Shown here: piece after piece, positions 8,223 to 15,173 of the stretch | How positions within the stretch are numbered: position 1 is the stretch's first letter | Layout of the letters: the number at the start of each line of letters is the position of its first letter | Program-made: the position numbers and the translations under genes | The notes under the pieces: model-generated | Told to the model about the DNA's origin: nothing | The model's input: only the letters and a program-made list of their open reading frames with translations | The model's database searches: none | From: an uncultured Pelagibacteraceae bacterium | Lineage (GTDB): Bacteria; Pseudomonadota; Alphaproteobacteria; Pelagibacterales; Pelagibacteraceae | DNA: 64,000 nt | Direction: 5' to 3' | NCBI GenBank assembly: GCA_902531765.1 | Contig: CACAFC010000001.1 | Coordinates: 1-64,000, forward strand

Positions 8223-10007
8223 ATGACTAAAATGACAACAGAAGAAGCTTTTGTAAAAGTTTTACAAATGCACGGCATAGAACATGCTTTTGGAATAATA
8301 GGTTCAGCATTCATGCCTATCTCTGATATTTTTCCTGATGCAGGTATTACTTTTTGGGACGTTGCTCATGAGACAAATGGTGGACTAATAGCTGATGGTT
8401 ATACAAGATCTACAGGAAAAATGTCTATGGTCATTGCACAAAACGGACCAGGTATAACTGGATTAGTAACCCCAATTAAAACTGCTTACTGGAACCATAC
8501 ACCATTATTATTAGTAACACCTCAGGCAGCAAATAAAACTATGGGCCAAGGAGGTTTTCAAGAAGTAGAGCAAATGAACTTATTTAAAGATATGGTTTGT
8601 TACCAAGAAGAAGTTAGAGACCCATCAAGAATGGCAGAAGTTTTAAATAGAGTAATAGAAAAAGCAATAAGAGGCTCAGCACCTGCTCAAATTAATGTTC
8701 CAAGAGATTATTGGACGCAAGTTATAGATATTGAATTACCACCAATAGTAAGATTAGAAAGACAAGGTGGAGGAGCAGAGGCTATAGATAAAGCTGCAAA
8801 ACTTTTATCAAATGCAAAGTTTCCAGTTATTTTATCTGGTGCAGGAGTTGTAATTGGTGGTGCCATTGAAGAGACAAAAAAACTTGCAGAAAAATTAGAC
8901 TCTCCAGTTTGTTCTGGTTATCAGCACAATGATAGTTTTCCAGGAAGTCATCCTTTGGCTGTAGGACCTTTAGGATATAATGGGTCAAAAGCTGCTATGG
9001 AATTAATCTCAAAAGCAGATGTTGTTTTGGCTTTAGGAACTAGATTAAATCCATTTTCGACACTTCCAGGATATGGCATAGATTATTGGCCTAAGAAAGC
9101 TAGCATAATCCAAGTTGATATCAATCCCGATAGAATTGGTTTAACTAAAAAAGTTACTGTTGGAATAAGTGGAGATGCTAAATTAGTTGCTCAGCAAATA
9201 TTTGATAAATTATCATCTAATGCAGGTGATACAGACAGACAAAAAAGAAAAGATTTAATTCACCAAACAAAATCAGCTTGGTTACAAAAATTATCAAGTT
9301 TAGATCATGAAGATGATGATGAGGGAACAGTTTGGAATAAAGAAGCAAGAGAAAGAGATAAAGATAGGATGTCACCAAGACAAGCTTGGAGAGCAATTCA
9401 AGCGGGAATGCCTGAAGACGTAATTATCTCAAGTGATATCGGTAATAATTGTGCGATCGGAAATGCTTATCCAACTTTTGAAAAACCAAGAAAATATTTA
9501 GCACCAGGTTTGTTTGGCCCATGTGGATACGGTTTCCCATCAATATTAGGAGCAAAAATTGGATGTCCTGATACACCAGTAATTGGTTTTGCTGGAGATG
9601 GCGCATTTGGAATTAGCATGAATGAGATGAGTTCTTGTGCTCGTGAGGAGTGGCCAGCAATTACAATGGTTATTTTTAGAAATTATCAATGGGGTGCAGA
9701 AAAAAGAAACACAACTCTTTGGTTTGATAATAATTTTGTTGGAACAGAATTAGATCCCGAATTAAGTTATGCCAAAGTAGCTGATGCTTGTGGTTTAAAA
9801 GGTGTAACTGTTAAAACAATGGAAGAGACAACTGCTGCAATTAAACAATCTTGCGAGGATCAAAAAAAAGGTATCACCACATTTATTGAAGTAATTCTCA
9901 ATCAGGAACTCGGTGAACCATTTAGAAGAGATGCTATGAAAAAACCAGTTAAAGTAGCTGGTATTAAAAAAGAAGACATGAAGAAGCAACCCTCTTTAAC
10001 TTCTTAA
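8223..10007 (+). CDS. xsc: Sulfoacetaldehyde acetyltransferase
   Basis: A 594-residue thiamine diphosphate enzyme that converts sulfoacetaldehyde and phosphate to acetyl phosphate and sulfite. Segments MTTEEAFVKVLQMHGIEHAF, MSMVIAQNGPGITG, KTAYWNHTPLLLVTPQAANK and GQGGFQEVEQMNLFKDMV closely follow characterised Xsc sequences. The C-terminal ThDP and metal motif is visible as GFAGDGAFGISMNE. Length is normal. Taurine, isethionate or sulfoacetate catabolism feeds this step, but none of those upstream genes lies in the window. It is divergent from suyAB and close to apr and exporter genes that can deal with the sulfite. Confidence 0.95.
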   Translation: MTKMTTEEAFVKVLQMHGIEHAFGIIGSAFMPISDIFPDAGITFWDVAHETNGGLIADGYTRSTGKMSMVIAQNGPGITGLVTPIKTAYWNHTPLLLVTPQAANKTMGQGGFQEVEQMNLFKDMVCYQEEVRDPSRMAEVLNRVIEKAIRGSAPAQINVPRDYWTQVIDIELPPIVRLERQGGGAEAIDKAAKLLSNAKFPVILSGAGVVIGGAIEETKKLAEKLDSPVCSGYQHNDSFPGSHPLAVGPLGYNGSKAAMELISKADVVLALGTRLNPFSTLPGYGIDYWPKKASIIQVDINPDRIGLTKKVTVGISGDAKLVAQQIFDKLSSNAGDTDRQKRKDLIHQTKSAWLQKLSSLDHEDDDEGTVWNKEARERDKDRMSPRQAWRAIQAGMPEDVIISSDIGNNCAIGNAYPTFEKPRKYLAPGLFGPCGYGFPSILGAKIGCPDTPVIGFAGDGAFGISMNEMSSCAREEWPAITMVIFRNYQWGAEKRNTTLWFDNNFVGTELDPELSYAKVADACGLKGVTVKTMEETTAAIKQSCEDQKKGITTFIEVILNQELGEPFRRDAMKKPVKVAGIKKEDMKKQPSLTS

Positions 10008-10039
10008 GTTAAATTTTAGGATTGAGGTTAATTTGCTAG

Positions 10040-10056
10040 ATGCCTCCATTAGGCAT
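10040..10056 (+). terminator. Short hairpin after xsc
   Basis: ATGCCT (10040-10045) and AGGCAT (10051-10056) form a 6-base stem with a 5-base loop, 33 bases after the xsc stop. No real T-run follows, so it is at best a weak terminator or an mRNA 3' end stabiliser. Confidence 0.3.
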
Positions 10057-10139
10057 AATTTATAACTTTTCTCCATATTATAAATATTTGCGTCATTATA
10101 ATCATTTATAAAAGATAATTATAAATTATATGTATATAT

Positions 10140-10733
10140 ATGTCATTTGAACTACCTAAATTAGACTACTCTAAAACTGCTTTATCTCCAATAATGTCTG
10201 AAGAGACTCTCGATCTTCATCATGGAAAACACCACCAAACTTACATAACTAATCTTAATAATCTAATTAAAGATACTGATATGTCCAAAATGTCCTTAGA
10301 AGAAATTATTATTAACTCTTCAAAAGATGAATCTAAAATTGGAATTTTTAATAATGCTAGTCAACATTGGAACCATATATTGTTCTGGAAATGTATGAAA
10401 CCAAATGGCGGGGGTTCAATGCCTGATAAGCTAAAAAAAAGAATTGAAACAGATTTTGGTAGTACAAATGAATTTAAAAAAAAATTTACACAAGCAGGTA
10501 TTACCCAATTCGGATCTGGGTGGTGTTGGTTATCAATTAACAGTGGTAAATTAGTGATAAGTAAAACACCTAATGCTGAGAATACATTAATTCAAAATAT
10601 GAAACCTATTTTGGCATGTGATGTGTGGGAACATTCTTATTATGTAGATTACAAAAATAAAAGACCTGAGTACTTAGAGAACTTTTACGAGAAATTGATT
10701 AATTGGGAATTTGTTGAATCTCAACTAGATTAA
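10140..10733 (+). CDS. sodB: Superoxide dismutase, iron type
   Basis: A 197-residue Fe/Mn superoxide dismutase that converts superoxide to hydrogen peroxide and oxygen. Metal-binding histidines are seen in HHGKHHQTYI near residue 27 and in NNASQHWNHILFW near residue 76; the final aspartate and histidine are in ACDVWEHSYYVDY near residue 160. The ASQ-x-WNH and GSGWCWL segments fit the Fe branch better than the Mn branch, but metal choice cannot be proved by eye. It follows xsc by 132 bases and is closed by its own hairpin terminator. Confidence 0.95.
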   Translation: MSFELPKLDYSKTALSPIMSEETLDLHHGKHHQTYITNLNNLIKDTDMSKMSLEEIIINSSKDESKIGIFNNASQHWNHILFWKCMKPNGGGSMPDKLKKRIETDFGSTNEFKKKFTQAGITQFGSGWCWLSINSGKLVISKTPNAENTLIQNMKPILACDVWEHSYYVDYKNKRPEYLENFYEKLINWEFVESQLD

Positions 10734-10734
10734 T

Positions 10735-10772
10735 GGGGGCGTTCTGTTGTCACGTCCCCAGACCTTTTTTTT
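10735..10772 (+). terminator. Rho-independent terminator of sodB
   Basis: GGGGGCGT (10735-10742) pairs with ACGTCCCC (10752-10759) in an 8-base stem with one G-T wobble and a 9-base loop. A run of eight T residues follows at 10765-10772. The stem starts right after the sodB stop. Its left arm and loop contain the 14-base sequence that recurs at 11577. Confidence 0.8.
10736..10749 (+). repeat. Direct repeat copy 1 (GGGGCGTTCTGTTG)
   Basis: An exact 14-base copy is found again 841 bases downstream, and similarity continues for a few bases (TCA versus CCA). The sequence is GC-rich compared with its surroundings. The pair brackets the outer-membrane barrel gene. Confidence 0.7.
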
Positions 10773-10869
10773 ATAACCCTTATTTAGCAACAAAATTGAT
10801 ATAATTTTATCTAGAAACTTTAGAAAATTAGGAATGATTCCTGTGTATTTTCCGTGTAAGGATTTTCTT

Positions 10870-11478
10870 GTGAAAAAAATTTTAACAATAAGCCTTTTAA
10901 GTTTAATTTTTACTTTAAACGCTCATAGTGAAAGTTATAGATATGGTTCACTAGGTTTAACCAAAAACATTGCTGACAATCCGCATGATCTTGGTGGGTT
11001 CACATATGGTGATGCAGACGCAGATGACGAAGGCTCGGTTATCTCGTATGGATTTGGAACTAGATCAGGCAACCTTGCTTTAGAAACAGAGTTTTCTTAT
11101 TATGAAGAAGTTACTCTAAAATTAGAACGTAGAATAAGTGTTGATGTTACAACTTTTTCAATAATGGAAAATATTATGTACACATCTGAATTTGGTTCTA
11201 ATGGATATATATTAGCCGGTCTTGGATTAGGCTTGGGTCATACAAATGTAGACACAAGCGCTAGATTTAGTACTCCATTTGACAAGGATAATGATAATAC
11301 AGACTTTGCTCACCAAATAATTTTAGGTTACGGAATGGAAAACTATGAAATAGTTTTTAAACAATCTGAATTTGGTATAGTAAAGGGAGGAAGTGGAACA
11401 ACATCAGCAGGTAGCAGATATAATCCCGAATTGTTTGATAATAGAATCAAATCTATATCGTTAAGATATAAATTTTAG
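10870..11478 (+). CDS. Outer-membrane beta-barrel protein
   Basis: I place the start at the GTG at 10870, 36 bases inside the longest frame, because AAGGA lies about 8 bases upstream and the product then opens with a textbook signal peptide (MKKILTISLLSLIFTLNAHS). The mature part of about 180 residues alternates hydrophobic and polar residues in many short strands with glycines (GFGTRSGNLALETEFSYY, GYILAGLGLGLGH, HQIILGYGMENYEIVF). It ends in ISLRYKF, with the C-terminal phenylalanine used by the barrel-insertion machinery. Its function, perhaps pore or surface antigen, is unknown. It stands alone, with the sodB terminator before it and a repeat-bearing GC-richer stretch behind it. Confidence 0.75.
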   Translation: MKKILTISLLSLIFTLNAHSESYRYGSLGLTKNIADNPHDLGGFTYGDADADDEGSVISYGFGTRSGNLALETEFSYYEEVTLKLERRISVDVTTFSIMENIMYTSEFGSNGYILAGLGLGLGHTNVDTSARFSTPFDKDNDNTDFAHQIILGYGMENYEIVFKQSEFGIVKGGSGTTSAGSRYNPELFDNRIKSISLRYKF

Positions 11479-11500
11479 ATAATAAAAATTATCTCTTTCT
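11477..11500 (+). terminator. Weak terminator of the barrel gene
   Basis: AGATAAT (11477-11483) and ATTATCT (11488-11494) form a 7-base AT-rich stem with a 4-base loop. It overlaps the stop codon and is followed by CTTTCT. Its stability is low, so the call is tentative. Confidence 0.35.
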
Positions 11501-11576
11501 AGTCGTCCTTTAGTCGTCAAAACTATTTAGAACTTTAAATTAATGTTGCTATGATCAGAGAAACACGAAATAGGAA

Positions 11577-11601
11577 GGGGCGTTCTGTTGCCAGGTGCCC
11601 C
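11577..11601. repeat. Direct repeat copy 2 within a GC-rich hairpin
   Basis: GGGGCGTTCTGTTG (11577-11590) repeats the sodB terminator arm and loop exactly. Here it sits in its own hairpin: GGGGC (11577-11581) pairs with GCCCC (11597-11601), and an inner CTG/CAG stem is possible. No T-run follows on the plus strand. On the minus strand it lies about 16 bases past the stop of the candidate small ORF, so it may serve as that gene's weak terminator. Confidence 0.55.
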
Positions 11602-11616
11602 CATACCCCAGTGTAC

Positions 11617-11808
11617 TTAAATAACTTTAGACCGACTTCTTATGTGTCCCAGGACTTTTCCACTATTTTTTCCTGTCTTCACTAAATAACCACTAGTGCC
11701 ATTATCGTTAGCACTTACGGTTTTTGCATTTCGAAACATAAGTTGATTTAGCCTTGCATTTTTTGAGCCTCGGCTAAACAAACTCAGTATTCTGTGCATT
11801 CTTTTCAT
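11617..11808 (-). CDS. Candidate 63-residue basic protein
   Basis: The ORF is preceded by AAGGAAA about 4 bases before the ATG, a good ribosome site. The product is highly basic and polar (MKRMHRILSLFSRGSKNARL, then KTGKNSGKVLGHIRSRSKVI) with no membrane helix or cysteine. I do not recognise it. Such a charge pattern could suit nucleic-acid or ribosome binding, but that is speculation. The codon mix is GC-richer than that of neighbouring genes. A non-coding alternative cannot be excluded. Confidence 0.45.
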   Translation of the reverse strand: MKRMHRILSLFSRGSKNARLNQLMFRNAKTVSANDNGTSGYLVKTGKNSGKVLGHIRSRSKVI

Positions 11809-11929
11809 ACACTTTCCTTGTTAGTTTTCCAAAACTCGCTTTTAACCGATGCGATATCGGCCTCTTTTTCACCATGAGATATGGTTTAAAGAATCTACTT
11901 TAAAAAAAAATGTTAAGCAATCGATTTTG

Positions 11930-12052
11930 TTATAAATCTAAGTTTGGTCTATTGTCTTTGTTATTATATCTATCAATTTCTTTTTTAGTAATAGGTCTGA
12001 ACAATACCCATACAACAACAAACATCAAAACCAAAAGTATAAATGTTTTCAC
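11930..12052 (-). CDS. 40-residue single-helix membrane protein
   Basis: It begins with GTG three bases after the stop of the upstream hydratase-family gene on the same strand. The product has one N-terminal hydrophobic helix (MKTFILLVLMFVVVWVLF) and a charged tail (RPITKKEIDRYNNKDNRPNL). AGGT about 6 bases upstream of the GTG may act in initiation. The helix-plus-charged-tail pattern and tight spacing argue for a real gene. Function unknown. Confidence 0.6.
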   Translation of the reverse strand: MKTFILLVLMFVVVWVLFRPITKKEIDRYNNKDNRPNLDL

Positions 12053-12055
12053 TTT

Positions 12056-12826
12056 TTACCTAATTATAGTTTTAACAGACCCTAATTTATCTATCTTACC
12101 TGTATAAAGGCCTTTACCAATTGGAACAACTCCTACAGTAGATCCTGTAAATACATAAAAATTTTTATTTAAATTTAATTTATCTTTTTTAATTTTATTC
12201 AAAACAAATCTTAATGAGTTTAATGGATTAATAAAAACTGCACTAGTATTACCATTTATATTTTGTTTTGTTTTTTTGTTTGAAATATTAGTTTTTAAAT
12301 TTCCGATATTTATTTTTTTATACTTTTTCTTTTGACCGATCAAAAACTTAACATTAGCTCCAAAATCGCTACTTAAATCTCCAAATGAGGTAATTCCTTT
12401 TTTTCTCTGTCTATAACCCACAATCTCAATACAAGGAGCCATATGAGATATAAATTTTGCGATATTTCTCATTGTGACCACTGATTTAGAATTAAAAAAA
12501 GATTTTTTAATTAAATAGCAAACTTCCAGCTCAATGCCAAAAGTGGTTTTACTAATCTTTACACTTCTACCGCTTTTTAAAAAATTATCTTTATAAACAG
12601 ATGCGTAAAATGGTTCTTTTTCTTTTAATTTTTTCATCACTGGAATTCCGGTTCCTCCAGCTTTGTAACCTATAATTGGTTTTTTAACTTTACTCTCACA
12701 AAGCATTCTAAATTTATTTGCCTCAGTTAGCTTTTTTGTAAACTTTCTAGGCAATGGTGCAATAATCTTGTTTTTAAGAAAAGCTTTAACCAACTTATTT
12801 GATGTTTTTTCTATTAATGAACTCAT
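12056..12826 (-). CDS. 2-keto-4-pentenoate hydratase family protein
   Basis: A 256-residue protein of the fumarylacetoacetate-hydrolase-fold hydratase/decarboxylase group (MhpD-like). Recognisable elements are the GYKAGGTG segment near residue 53, the metal-binding FGIELEVCYLI near residue 97, APCIEIVGYR near residue 131, and FYVFTGSTVGVVPIG near the C-terminus. Known members act on 2-hydroxy-dienoates or 2-oxo acids with a divalent metal. The sequence is lysine-rich and divergent, with an acidic residue apparently missing from the usual I-E-L-V-D segment, so activity is uncertain. It lies in a leftward run with two small membrane proteins and an M23 peptidase. Confidence 0.65.
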   Translation of the reverse strand: MSSLIEKTSNKLVKAFLKNKIIAPLPRKFTKKLTEANKFRMLCESKVKKPIIGYKAGGTGIPVMKKLKEKEPFYASVYKDNFLKSGRSVKISKTTFGIELEVCYLIKKSFFNSKSVVTMRNIAKFISHMAPCIEIVGYRQRKKGITSFGDLSSDFGANVKFLIGQKKKYKKINIGNLKTNISNKKTKQNINGNTSAVFINPLNSLRFVLNKIKKDKLNLNKNFYVFTGSTVGVVPIGKGLYTGKIDKLGSVKTIIR

Positions 12827-12860
12827 AATATTTAATATAATATTTTTTATAAACTATATT

Positions 12861-13010
12861 TTACGATCCAAGATTTATCAAACTAAAACCAGCGATAAGG
12901 AAAACTATTAACCAAACTAAACCTTTTATCAAAAAAAAAGTAAATCCCCCAACCAGAATATATTTACCCCATTTACTTTCTGATAATAAATTTTTAAACT
13001 TTTTTATCAT
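12861..13010 (-). CDS. 49-residue single-helix membrane protein
   Basis: The product starts with a basic amphipathic stretch (MIKKFKNLLSESKWGKY) and continues with one long hydrophobic region (LVGGFTFFLIKGLVWLIVFL) that may be one or two helices. It starts 14 bases after the M23 peptidase stop and is probably in the same transcript. Function unknown; a co-occurrence search in SAR11 genomes would test it. Confidence 0.6.
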   Translation of the reverse strand: MIKKFKNLLSESKWGKYILVGGFTFFLIKGLVWLIVFLIAGFSLINLGS

Positions 13011-13024
13011 CTTAATATACTCTG

Positions 13025-13828
13025 TCAGTTTAACAAAGACATTGGATCAAGCCTAGTTTGAAACCAATTTACTCTGAAATCTAGGTGTGGACCAGTTGAT
13101 CTACCAGTAGATCCAACTGTTCCAATGATATCTCCTTGATTAATTTTATCACCAACAGACACCATCACGTTTTCAAGATGTGAATAAATTGTAGAAATTC
13201 CATGTCCATGATCCATAATAATTGTACCACCAGTATAATAAAGATCATCCTCTGCCATTGTTACAACACCAGTTGCTGATGACTTAATCATTGTTCCTTT
13301 TTTTGCAGCAATATCAATTCCATAGTGGGGCCATTTTGGTTTACCATTTAAAATTCTCTGGCTTCCATAAACTCCACTTATTATTCCCTTAACAGGCATA
13401 ACGAATTGATTTTTAAAGAAGGGTAAATCAGAGTTTATTGCTCTTGCTTTTCCAATTCTATTATTTTCCTCTTTTATTCTTTTATAAACTGACTCAGGTG
13501 GTGTTACTTTACTTTCCTCTAAGCCATCTATTCTTTGAATATTGTATTTTCTTTTAAGGACTTTTTTTATAATCTTTTCAATTTTTCCATTTGTAATTTT
13601 AGTTATAGTTAAATCAAATTTTCTATCTCTATCGATACCAAAAACAAAATAACCATCCTTAGAAACTTTCACTTTTTTTTTATCAATAATTATTTGAGAT
13701 GAAGGATCTGTTATTCCTATAATATAATGACCCTGTAAAAATTTTCCTTTAAACTCAATAGCATTTATATGTGTTGATATAAAAAAAATTGTTAAAAAAA
13801 ATAATCTTGGTATTATTTTGCAGTCCAT
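13025..13828 (-). CDS. M23 family metallopeptidase
   Basis: A 267-residue secreted or periplasmic LytM-type protein with an N-terminal signal segment (RLFFLTIFFISTHINA). The catalytic domain covers residues 140-267: VKGIISGVYGSQR, HYGIDIAAKKGT (H-x3-D zinc ligands), HGHGISTIYSHL, and GPHLDFRVNWFQTRLDP. The last motif has Asp where classical M23 enzymes have the final His of H-x-H. Such a GPHLDW/F variant is familiar from a proteobacterial subgroup. It probably trims or regulates peptidoglycan. The start overlaps the end of the preceding SDR gene by 16 bases. Confidence 0.88.
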   Translation of the reverse strand: MDCKIIPRLFFLTIFFISTHINAIEFKGKFLQGHYIIGITDPSSQIIIDKKKVKVSKDGYFVFGIDRDRKFDLTITKITNGKIEKIIKKVLKRKYNIQRIDGLEESKVTPPESVYKRIKEENNRIGKARAINSDLPFFKNQFVMPVKGIISGVYGSQRILNGKPKWPHYGIDIAAKKGTMIKSSATGVVTMAEDDLYYTGGTIIMDHGHGISTIYSHLENVMVSVGDKINQGDIIGTVGSTGRSTGPHLDFRVNWFQTRLDPMSLLN

Positions 13829-14583
13829 CCGCCATCAACTAGTAAAGAAGTTCCTGTAATCATCGATGCTGCATCAGAGGCAAGAAATACAGCAGCACTC
13901 GCCACATCTGAAAGTTCAGCAAATTTTCCTAAGGGAATATTGCCCAAAACCTCTTTTTTAAACTTTTTACTTTTCAAAAATTTACTTGTCATTGGAGTAA
14001 CAACAAAAGTTGGGCAAACAGTATTTACTCTTATGTTATATTTAGCTAGATCAATCGACATTCCTTTGGTTAAGCCTTCTAGGCCAAATTTTGTCATATT
14101 ATAAACACTTCTAATAGGACCACCAACGTGACCCATTTGAGAGGACATATTTACAATCGCTCCTCCAATTTTTTTTCTATTTTTAGTCTTAATCATTTTT
14201 AAAGCACATAATTGTGCAAGATTGAAAGTTGCCATCGTGTTTATCTTTACCAAATACTCCATATTTTTAGTTTTAACTTTTGTAAAATGTTCAGGAATAT
14301 TATTGCCTGCATTGTTAATCAGTATATCTATTTTAGATTGTCTATTAATTATTTCTTTGATTTGATTATAATTTGTGATGTCACATACATAAGATTTACA
14401 TTTTGACTTGGTCTTTTTTATTTTTTTTGAGACTTCATCCAAGTCTTTTTTTGTCCTACTTATAATGATTAAATTTGCACCACTTTCAGCAAGTGCTATG
14501 GCACAAGCTCTACCAAGTCCTTTTCCAGCTCCAGTCACTACTGCAGTTTTATTCTTTAAATTGTAGTTTTTAAGATACATCAT
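13813..14583 (-). CDS. SDR family oxidoreductase
   Basis: A 256-residue classical short-chain dehydrogenase. It shows the NAD(P)-binding TGAGKGLGRA near residue 18, NNAGNN near residue 90, the catalytic serine in IVNMSSQMGH and the catalytic YNMTK. The C-terminal SLLVDGGWTAK is typical. Substrate unknown. Four bases at its start overlap the end of terC, and its end overlaps the M23 gene, so these genes are translationally coupled in a leftward operon that begins with the GMC oxidoreductase. Confidence 0.9.
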   Translation of the reverse strand: MMYLKNYNLKNKTAVVTGAGKGLGRACAIALAESGANLIIISRTKKDLDEVSKKIKKTKSKCKSYVCDITNYNQIKEIINRQSKIDILINNAGNNIPEHFTKVKTKNMEYLVKINTMATFNLAQLCALKMIKTKNRKKIGGAIVNMSSQMGHVGGPIRSVYNMTKFGLEGLTKGMSIDLAKYNIRVNTVCPTFVVTPMTSKFLKSKKFKKEVLGNIPLGKFAELSDVASAAVFLASDAASMITGTSLLVDGGWTAK

Positions 14584-15173
14584 AAAAATAATATTTTAAT
14601 ATCAGTATAAATCAATTCAATAGCAACAATTAAAATTGCCAATAATCCTGCCCAAGCAATCCATTTATATTTTTTTATCCAATTTGATATTAATGTTGCT
14701 GCTGTTGCCATTAGTATAATTGATAAAACAAGACCAAAAATTAATAGATAATAATGGTCTCCAGCTGCTCCAGCAACTCCTAAAACATTATCTAAACTCA
14801 TAGTAAAATCTGCCAATAAGATTGTCCAAATAGCTTTTAAGAAACTTGAATTATCAACTTTAATATCACTTTGATGATCCGAACCTTTTATCACATCAAC
14901 ATATAGTTTATAGACAATGTAGAGCAGAAGAAGACCACCAATTAATCTTAAACCTGTAGTCTGTAATAAATAAGCAGTTAATAAAGTTAAAATTATTCGT
15001 AAGACAACTGCTCCACCTATTCCCCAAAAAATGATTTTTTTTCTTTGTTCTAAAGGAAATTTCGATGCAACCATTCCAATTATGATCGCATTATCACCTG
15101 CTAAAACAAGATCGATCAAGATGATTTGCGTTAAAATGGTAATTTGTTCTGGAGAAATAAAATCAGCAAACAT
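14580..15173 (-). CDS. TerC family integral membrane protein, YjbE-like
   Basis: A 197-residue membrane protein with about six or seven helices. The family motif with acidic residues in the membrane appears twice: LIDLVLAGDNAIIIG near residue 20 and LLADFTMSLDNVLGVAG near residue 118. These aspartates probably bind metal; relatives of the YjbE/Alx group move manganese. A metal-export role is therefore reasonable but not shown here. Start and stop overlap or touch both neighbours in the leftward operon. Confidence 0.88.
   Translation of the reverse strand: MFADFISPEQITILTQIILIDLVLAGDNAIIIGMVASKFPLEQRKKIIFWGIGGAVVLRIILTLLTAYLLQTTGLRLIGGLLLLYIVYKLYVDVIKGSDHQSDIKVDNSSFLKAIWTILLADFTMSLDNVLGVAGAAGDHYYLLIFGLVLSIILMATAATLISNWIKKYKWIAWAGLLAILIVAIELIYTDIKILFL

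Larger units (their letters stand above)
11479..11929. other. 450-base stretch without a firmly recognised gene, GC-richer than its surroundings
   Basis: This stretch holds a direct repeat of TAGTCGTC (11500-11507 and 11511-11518), the second copy of the 14-base GC-rich repeat, and a candidate 63-residue minus-strand ORF. It also has a small hairpin, CCGAT (11849-11853) with ATCGG (11859-11863), upstream of that ORF. By eye its base composition is clearly less AT-rich than neighbouring intergenic DNA. It may be foreign or encode a structured RNA; no known RNA family was recognised. Confidence 0.5.

Noticed and set aside
11617-11808. tmRNA (ssrA), because the minus-strand frame contains A-N-D-N as in alphaproteobacterial tag peptides
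   Set aside because: The frame continues far past a tag without the hydrophobic ALAA-type end and stop, and no T-arm or CCA-bearing acceptor piece was found nearby.
11910-12107. Plus-strand 65-residue ORF
   Set aside because: It overlaps the better supported minus-strand 40-residue membrane gene and the end of the hydratase gene; no ribosome site.
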